From Bacteroidota bacterium (lineage in GTDB: Bacteria; Bacteroidota; Bacteroidia; 2-12-FULL-35-15): DNA of 64,000 nucleotides. How positions within the stretch are numbered: the stretch's first letter is position 1; every line of letters starts with the position of its first letter. Location: positions 1 through 64,000 of the forward strand of contig CANJYB010000016.1 of assembly GCA_947479085.1 (NCBI GenBank), in the 5' to 3' direction. Made by a program: the position numbers and the translations under genes. The notes under the pieces were generated by a model, which was given only the letters and a program-made list of their open reading frames with translations, had not been told where the DNA came from and ran no database searches. This document shows, in pieces, positions 59,695-64,000 of this stretch.

Positions 59695-59727
59695 ACCCCT
59701 GTCAGGGTTCTAAACCCTGACAGGGGT
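59695..59727. repeat. dispersed palindrome, CCCTGTCAGGG family
   Basis: ACCCCTGTCAGGGTT (59695-59709) pairs perfectly with AACCCTGACAGGGGT (59713-59727), 3-nt loop. It lies in the leader between two FKBP genes, 30 nt before the ATG of the triple-FKBP gene. Confidence 0.92.
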
Positions 59728-59754
59728 ATGTTTTAAACTATTTTTAAATAAAAA

Positions 59755-60765
59755 TTATTTTCCTGAAGGAACTCCCGGAGGAATTACAGCTGGCTTTCCT
59801 GCTGTAAAACTTACCAGTTCCACGTCAAATACAAGTGTTGAATATGGAGGAATTGGTCCACCACCTTGTTCTCCGTAACCAATAGCAGAAGGAACGATTA
59901 ATTGTGCTTTAGTTCCAGGGTTCATTAACATAATGGCTTCGTCCCATCCTGGTATTACCTGACCTACACCAATAGCAATATCAATTGGCTCATAAGGTCT
60001 TTTTTCGTCAAAGATATTTGCTTTCTGAGCTACATCCTTATCAGAAGTGTCAAACACAGTACCGTCTAATAATCTTCCGGTATATTTTACTTTTACGTTA
60101 TCACCTTTATTAGGTTTTGCTCCTCTTCCTTTTGTTTTTTCAATATAGATTAAACCGGTAGGTGTAGCTTTAGTTGAGATTTTATTGTCAGCAATGTATT
60201 TTGCAAATTCGGATGCTTCTTTTGATTTACGTTCAGAAAGCATTGCATTGCGCTCGTCTGTTTTCTTTTTCTTTTCTGCATCCACTTCTTCTTTGGAAGT
60301 GATTTTTGCCAACTTTGCTTCGAAGGTTAACATAGAACCTGCCATTACAAAAGGAGGAAGTTTTTCCTGTTTGAATGTTTTTAGATAAACTGAATCAGCA
60401 GAAATCATAAAACTTGCGCTGTCGCCTACCGACATCATGGTGATGGCATCTTCAAAACTTCCGTGGAAGGTTGATTTGTTTAACGGAAATTCAATGTAGT
60501 TATTTTGGCTTCTTGTAAATTTAGGATCTTTTGAATCAAACAGAACAGAGTCTTTGCTGTTTTTGTAAGACATTACTAATCTTACTAAATCACCTTCTTT
60601 TGGTTTTGCACCTTTATCATCGTGTGTGTAGAATTTTGCATAAACACCATTTTCATTTGCATCATATCCAGGATAAGGAGATTTGTTGCAAGAAGTAAGT
60701 GCTACTGCTGATACCACAAGCCCTAAGGCTGCAGTTTTAATTGTTGTTGTAATCGACATTTTCAT
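59755..60765 (-). CDS. FKBP-type peptidyl-prolyl isomerase lipoprotein (two FKBP domains)
   Basis: A 336-residue lipoprotein; signal to ALTSC (Cys26) gives the acylation site. Its N-terminal half (about 30-160) is a degenerate FKBP domain (VYAKFYTHDDKGAKPKEGDLVRLVMSYKN). A helical linker (about 165-205) follows, then a complete C-terminal FKBP domain (about 205-325: TGLIYIEKTKGRGAKPNKGDNVKVKYTGRLLDGTVFDTS, VGQVIPGWDEAIMLMNPGTKAQLIVPSAIGYGEQGGGPIPPYSTLVFDVELVSF). Periplasmic chaperone for outer membrane or gliding proteins, by family. A second ATG at 60759 is in frame. Next in line after the 60808 gene (42-nt gap). Confidence 0.9.
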   Translation of the reverse strand: MKMSITTTIKTAALGLVVSAVALTSCNKSPYPGYDANENGVYAKFYTHDDKGAKPKEGDLVRLVMSYKNSKDSVLFDSKDPKFTRSQNNYIEFPLNKSTFHGSFEDAITMMSVGDSASFMISADSVYLKTFKQEKLPPFVMAGSMLTFEAKLAKITSKEEVDAEKKKKTDERNAMLSERKSKEASEFAKYIADNKISTKATPTGLIYIEKTKGRGAKPNKGDNVKVKYTGRLLDGTVFDTSDKDVAQKANIFDEKRPYEPIDIAIGVGQVIPGWDEAIMLMNPGTKAQLIVPSAIGYGEQGGGPIPPYSTLVFDVELVSFTAGKPAVIPPGVPSGK

Positions 60766-60807
60766 TTTTTTTTAGTTGTTGTTTTTATTTATTTAGTAAA
60801 GGATTTA

Positions 60808-61707
60808 TTAATTATTGTATTTAGTTAAGCTAAGCATTTCTATTTCGTAAACCACGGTGGTGTATGGAGGCACAATTCCGGTGGAAGAGCCTGTTTCACC
60901 AAAAGCAAGTTGCGAAGGAATAATAAACTTTGTTTTTGCTCCTTCGTTCATTAGTCTTATGGCGCTTTCCAGCCCGCTGATTATCTGGCCCTGTGTACCT
61001 ACTATCATTTCGAGTGGCTGGTTGCGTTCGTAAGTAGATTCAAATGTTTTTCCGTTCAGGAAATAACCTTTGTAATGAATTTTAATGGTGTTTCCTGTTT
61101 CGGCATTGTCGCCTGCACCCTGTTTAATAGGTAAATAAAACATGCCGTTATTCAATGGATAATATTCGGTATGGCAAGTATCCAGATAAGTTTGGAGCTT
61201 ACGCTGTTCCTCAATATCGCGGTCTTCCACCATCTGTTCATAGTTTTTCAGTTCCTGTTCATATTCCGGAGGAGTAAGGATTTTATGAAGTTTAACATCC
61301 ATTTTCACAACACTTCCCGCAGGGAGAAATAAAGGCAAATCGGCACGAAAGAACTTTTTGAAAAGAGAATCGGCACTGACAATGAAAGAAACACTGTCTC
61401 CATCATTCATGGTCATCAATCCTTCTTCAAAGCTGCCTTCGAAAGAAGAATGCTGGAATGGAAGAATTACTTTACCTGTTTCGTTGTTTGAATAGGAATC
61501 CAGGAACACGGAATCTTTTTCTGTTTTGTAAGTAATAATCAATTGAAGGTATTCGCCCGGCTGAGGTTTCCGCTTACCATCACCAATTACCTGCAGTTTA
61601 TAATGCAAGCCCGAATCGGTAAGTGTGTATCCTTTGTATTTCGATTTTCTGAAACAGGAAGAAAAAACAAAACTGATTAAAAGAAGGTATAAAACGTATT
61701 TTTTCAT
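60808..61707 (-). CDS. FKBP-type peptidyl-prolyl isomerase lipoprotein (two FKBP domains)
   Basis: A 299-residue lipoprotein (signal YVLYLLLISFVFSSC, Cys18). It has the same layout as the 59755 product: degenerate N-terminal FKBP domain (GLHYKLQVIGDGKRKPQPGEYLQLIITYKTEKD), helical linker (YEQELKNYEQMVEDRDIEEQRKLQTYL), complete C-terminal FKBP domain (GMFYLPIKQGAGDNAETGNTIKIHYKGYFLNGKTFESTY, IISGLESAIRLMNEGAKTKFIIPSQLAFGETGSSTGIVPPYTTVVYEIEML). The two are paralogues. Its ATG directly follows the TAA of the 61708 gene with no gap, so they are translated together. Confidence 0.9.
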   Translation of the reverse strand: MKKYVLYLLLISFVFSSCFRKSKYKGYTLTDSGLHYKLQVIGDGKRKPQPGEYLQLIITYKTEKDSVFLDSYSNNETGKVILPFQHSSFEGSFEEGLMTMNDGDSVSFIVSADSLFKKFFRADLPLFLPAGSVVKMDVKLHKILTPPEYEQELKNYEQMVEDRDIEEQRKLQTYLDTCHTEYYPLNNGMFYLPIKQGAGDNAETGNTIKIHYKGYFLNGKTFESTYERNQPLEMIVGTQGQIISGLESAIRLMNEGAKTKFIIPSQLAFGETGSSTGIVPPYTTVVYEIEMLSLTKYNN

Positions 61708-62241
61708 TTATCTCAGCGACAATAATTCGAGTTCGTACATAACAGAAGCATGTGGTGGAATTTTGCTGTCATCGCCCACCAAACCATGTGCAAGATGGGA
61801 GGGAAGTATCATCACTGCCTTATCTCCCACGTGCATGTATTTAATTCCTTCGTGCAATCCGCTTTCCACATTATCCTGTCCTATTAAAAATTCCTTGGCA
61901 CCGGTAGAATCGGAAGAATAACAAAGAGTGCCATCGAGCAAACTGATTTTGTAATTTACTTTAGCTCTTTTGGCATCTTCGGCTTGTGCTCCAGTTCCGT
62001 TTTTTGTAATCATGTATCTTAATCCTGTGCCGGTGGTGGTCATTTTCCAGTTATGATGTTCCACATATCGATCTATTTCGTCACTTTCCTGCTTTACGTA
62101 CATTTTGTTGGCATCTATCAGTTTTTCTTTAAACGCCTGGCTTTCTATGTTTACAGGTTTAGCAGTGTTGTTCCTGTTGCAGGAAGTAACAAAACTTAAG
62201 GTTCCCAGAAAAATAAATAAATATAATTTTAAACTCAGCAT
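61708..62241 (-). CDS. GldI-like FKBP lipoprotein
   Basis: A 177-residue lipoprotein; start at the ATG at 62241, giving MLSLKLYLFIFLGTLSFVTSC with Cys21 acylated. The longer frame to 62265 begins with TTG. One FKBP domain (about 75-175: GLRYMITKNGTGAQAEDAKRAKVNYKISLLDGTLCYSS, VESGLHEGIKYMHVGDKAVMILPSHLAHG, PPHASVMYELELLSLR). The size and position next to nrnA match GldI of gliding Bacteroidota, so it may help fold gliding or T9SS components. Its stop codon touches the next ATG. Confidence 0.88.
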   Translation of the reverse strand: MLSLKLYLFIFLGTLSFVTSCNRNNTAKPVNIESQAFKEKLIDANKMYVKQESDEIDRYVEHHNWKMTTTGTGLRYMITKNGTGAQAEDAKRAKVNYKISLLDGTLCYSSDSTGAKEFLIGQDNVESGLHEGIKYMHVGDKAVMILPSHLAHGLVGDDSKIPPHASVMYELELLSLR

Positions 62242-62281
62242 CTTTTTAATTCTAAAATTCTCCAACTCAAAAATTCCAGAA

Positions 62282-63307
62282 TTATTTCTTAATCTTTTTA
62301 TTCAACTCCTTTTTATACTCCGGCAAAACGGAAATAAACTTAATCACCGATTCGTCCAAAGATAAATCACTTTGTCCGCCTGCGGCATGTGCATGGCCTC
62401 CGCCATTAAAGTTTTTTCTTGCAAAGAGGTTAACATCAAATGTTCCTTTCGAACGGAAAGAAGTTTTTACAGCATCATCTCTTTCTACAAAAAAGGCTGC
62501 AAAACAAATCCCTTCGATGGAAAGTGCATAGTTTACCACTCCTTCGGTATCTCCTTTTTTATAATTAAATCGTTTCAGTTCGTCTGCCCTTAAGCTGAAA
62601 AAAGCAGTGTTGTATTCCTTTAGTACCGTCAGTTTTTCGGATAAACAAAAGCCAAGCAAACGCAAACGGCTTTCGGTATTATCGTCATAAATGCGGTTAT
62701 GAATTTCAGAATTATCAGCTCCGGCCTTTATCAATGCTGCCACTATTTCGTGTGTGCGGTAGGTAGTGGACGGAAAACGGAACGAGCCGGTATCGGTCAT
62801 CATGCCGGTGTACAGACAGTCGGCTATGTTTTTATTCAGCTTTTTATCATCGCCCATCAGGTGAATAAAATCGAAAACCAGTTCGCAGGTGGAACAGGCT
62901 TCCACATTATGCAACATGTATTTGGCAAAACCATCGGGTTGCAGGTGGTGGTCGATAATCAATTTAGGAGCTTTCGATTTTTCTACTTCCGTTCCCAAAT
63001 CGTTGATGCGCTTCAGGGAGTTAAAATCGAGACAAAAAATAAGGTCGGCTTTGGCAACTAATGGCTTGGCCACTTTTGCTTTCAGCGAAAAGTCAATTAC
63101 TTTATTATTGCCCGGCAGCCAGTTCAAAAAAGCGGGGTAATCGTTTGGAGTAATAACGGTTACTTTATGTTTTTTTTGAATTAAATAATTATATAATCCT
63201 AATGAAGAACCCATTGCATCACCATCGGGCGACCAATGTGTCACTATCACAATGTTCTTGGGTGTGGATAAAAGAGTAGTTACCTCTTTAATTTGAGCTT
63301 GGTTCAA
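62282..63307 (-). CDS. nrnA: DHH family phosphoesterase (NrnA-type nanoRNase / pAp phosphatase)
   Basis: A 341-residue cytoplasmic enzyme. DHH domain: VIVTHWSPDGDAMGSSLGL (metal-binding DxD), FCLDFNSLKRI, then LIIDHHLQPDGF (the DHH motif, about residue 117) and GMMTDTGSFRFPSTT. The DHHA1 domain ends NGGGHAHAAGG, binding the substrate. Such enzymes degrade short oligoribonucleotides and 3'-phosphoadenosine 5'-phosphate. Only a TTG start (63307) fits; no ATG lies upstream in frame. A -7 element TATTTTTG (63333-63340) lies 25 nt before it and supports this. It heads the FKBP run: 40 nt to the GldI-like gene. Confidence 0.93.
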   Translation of the reverse strand: MNQAQIKEVTTLLSTPKNIVIVTHWSPDGDAMGSSLGLYNYLIQKKHKVTVITPNDYPAFLNWLPGNNKVIDFSLKAKVAKPLVAKADLIFCLDFNSLKRINDLGTEVEKSKAPKLIIDHHLQPDGFAKYMLHNVEACSTCELVFDFIHLMGDDKKLNKNIADCLYTGMMTDTGSFRFPSTTYRTHEIVAALIKAGADNSEIHNRIYDDNTESRLRLLGFCLSEKLTVLKEYNTAFFSLRADELKRFNYKKGDTEGVVNYALSIEGICFAAFFVERDDAVKTSFRSKGTFDVNLFARKNFNGGGHAHAAGGQSDLSLDESVIKFISVLPEYKKELNKKIKK

Positions 63308-63332
63308 AGTTTGTTTTTTTATTAATGGGCTA

Positions 63333-63340
63333 CAAAAATA
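63333..63340 (-). promoter_or_regulatory. -7 element of nrnA-FKBP operon
   Basis: Minus-strand TATTTTTG matches TAnnTTTG, 25 nt before the TTG start. No TTG at the ideal distance upstream. Confidence 0.5.
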
Positions 63341-63706
63341 CTATTATTTTTCACTTGGAGAGGTTTAGGATATGTGAACGAATGTTAAAGGCTGTTTTAA
63401 TTCGGAAATAGGGCGGTTTTGGGATGAAAAATAACAGGAAAGGGTGAGGGTATTATTAAACCTTCAAGGTTTTCAAAACCTTGAAGGTTTATTGTATTAT
63501 GATTTTCTTTATTCGTTTGTTGGTGAAAAACACCAATAAAGGCGTAAAACTAAAATATCTATTATGTTTTTTTATTTGGCTTTGGAATAAATATTTTTTT
63601 AAATTTGACGTGTATTTAATAGCATACTTATTATAGATAGAACTGAATAGTTCAAAAATACATATAAATATCCTTATATGAATACTGGGTTAAACTTTAA
63701 TTTTAA
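63341..63706. other. intergenic region between nrnA and the final lipoprotein gene
   Basis: About 365 bp between divergent genes. The main element is the CCTTCAAGG palindrome (63458-63490). The rest is AT-rich with no supported gene. Confidence 0.5.
63458..63490. repeat. dispersed palindrome, CCTTCAAGG family
   Basis: AAACCTTCAAGGTTTT (63458-63473) and AAAACCTTGAAGGTTT (63475-63490), a perfect 16-bp pairing around one base. Both arms are self-palindromic. It matches the lpdA terminator palindrome at 19422-19454 in sequence but is not next to a gene end here. Confidence 0.9.
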
Positions 63707-64000
63707 ATGAAAAAATTACTTTTTTGTATATTCGTTTTTGTTTCGGGGTGTGCACCTGTAATAAAAGTACAAATGCCTTATACGGATAGTAATCCGCCCG
63801 AAATAACTTATGTAAAACGAGAGGGCGCAACACCAACAGAAAAGGAAAAGAATTATGATAATTTAATAGAAAAGATTCTTCTTGTGTGTCCTGGTTCTAA
63901 AATAAAAACTGGTCGCGAAGATTTTAAAAGTGACGAAAGTTTGTTTTTTCAAATGGTAGGATATTCAACATATACTTATAAAGATAAACCCGTTCAGTTT
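63707..64000 (+). CDS. lipoprotein, N-terminal part (cut by window end)
   Basis: The first 98 residues of a lipoprotein read from the ATG at 63707 and open to the right edge. Signal MKKLLFCIFVFVSG with lipobox VSGC; Cys15 is the acylation site. The mature part begins APVIKVQMPYTDSNPPEITYV, then a charged stretch (REGATPTEKEKNYDNLIEKI), then LLVCPGSKIKTGREDFKSDESLFFQMVGYSTYTYKD. No known domain is recognised in the visible part. It is divergent from nrnA. Confidence 0.7.
   Translation, partial: MKKLLFCIFVFVSGCAPVIKVQMPYTDSNPPEITYVKREGATPTEKEKNYDNLIEKILLVCPGSKIKTGREDFKSDESLFFQMVGYSTYTYKDKPVQF

Overview
The window is a stretch of a Bacteroidota chromosome, AT-rich and packed with single-copy housekeeping and envelope genes. 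The placement rests on several independent signs: a type B sorting domain of the type IX secretion system, a Porin_10-type outer membrane porin, zinc-independent type B L31, many short lipoproteins with an SSC-K lipobox, a GldI-like FKBP cluster, the order lptD / amidase / MCE protein / two Fe-S proteins, and promoters of the Bacteroidota form (TTG, 19 nt, TAnnTTTG). The order within the phylum cannot be settled from this window.

Layout. 1-570: end of an rRNA operon (23S 3' end, 5S, terminator). 0.6-15.7 kb: envelope and secreted proteins (porin, TPR proteins, M1 peptidase, beta-helix lipoprotein, TolB-like lipoprotein, non-catalytic M16 subunit, T9SS-secreted fibronectin-type protein). 15.8-21 kb: a flavin-dependent halogenase-like enzyme with a small partner, a 21-bp-repeat minigene, a lipoprotein and lpdA. 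21-28 kb: M61 peptidase, three small membrane proteins, an ECF sigma factor with a putative membrane regulator and an outer membrane barrel, and ridA. 28-36 kb: lptD diverging from an amidase-MCE-FeS-FeS run. 36.7-44.9 kb: one long minus-strand run with an MBL/beta-CASP protein, ccmB, ccmC, ccmD, ccmE, ccmF-like, a DUF2520-like protein, a UbiA prenyltransferase and maf. 45.4-52.7 kb: 7TM-HD phosphohydrolase, a repeat-rich gap, a membrane protein, a second 21-bp-repeat minigene and a TolB-amidohydrolase fusion. 52.9-57.7 kb: an unlisted 48-residue gene divergent from rpmE2, a Rieske oxygenase, TPR and GT-C/TPR membrane proteins, and a 17-residue-repeat secreted protein. 57.8-63.3 kb: nrnA followed by four FKBP genes. 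The window ends inside a lipoprotein gene.

Most unusual points. (1) The last FKBP gene (58013-59665) carries three FKBP domains fused to a retropepsin-like aspartic protease domain, and a leftover copy of an ordinary FKBP C-terminus with its own stop codon and terminator lies just beyond it: the trace of a recent domain replacement. (2) Three unrelated loci (18.1, 36.2 and 49.0 kb) are arrays with exactly 21-bp period, encoding heptad-repeat mini-proteins; the middle one is broken and contains a perfect 35-bp inverted repeat. (3) At least five families of dispersed palindromes fill the long gaps. (4) Two 16-bp palindromes 30 bp apart lie between lptD and the amidase. Several starts were moved from the longest reading frame to an internal ATG, and four genes appear to use TTG starts.
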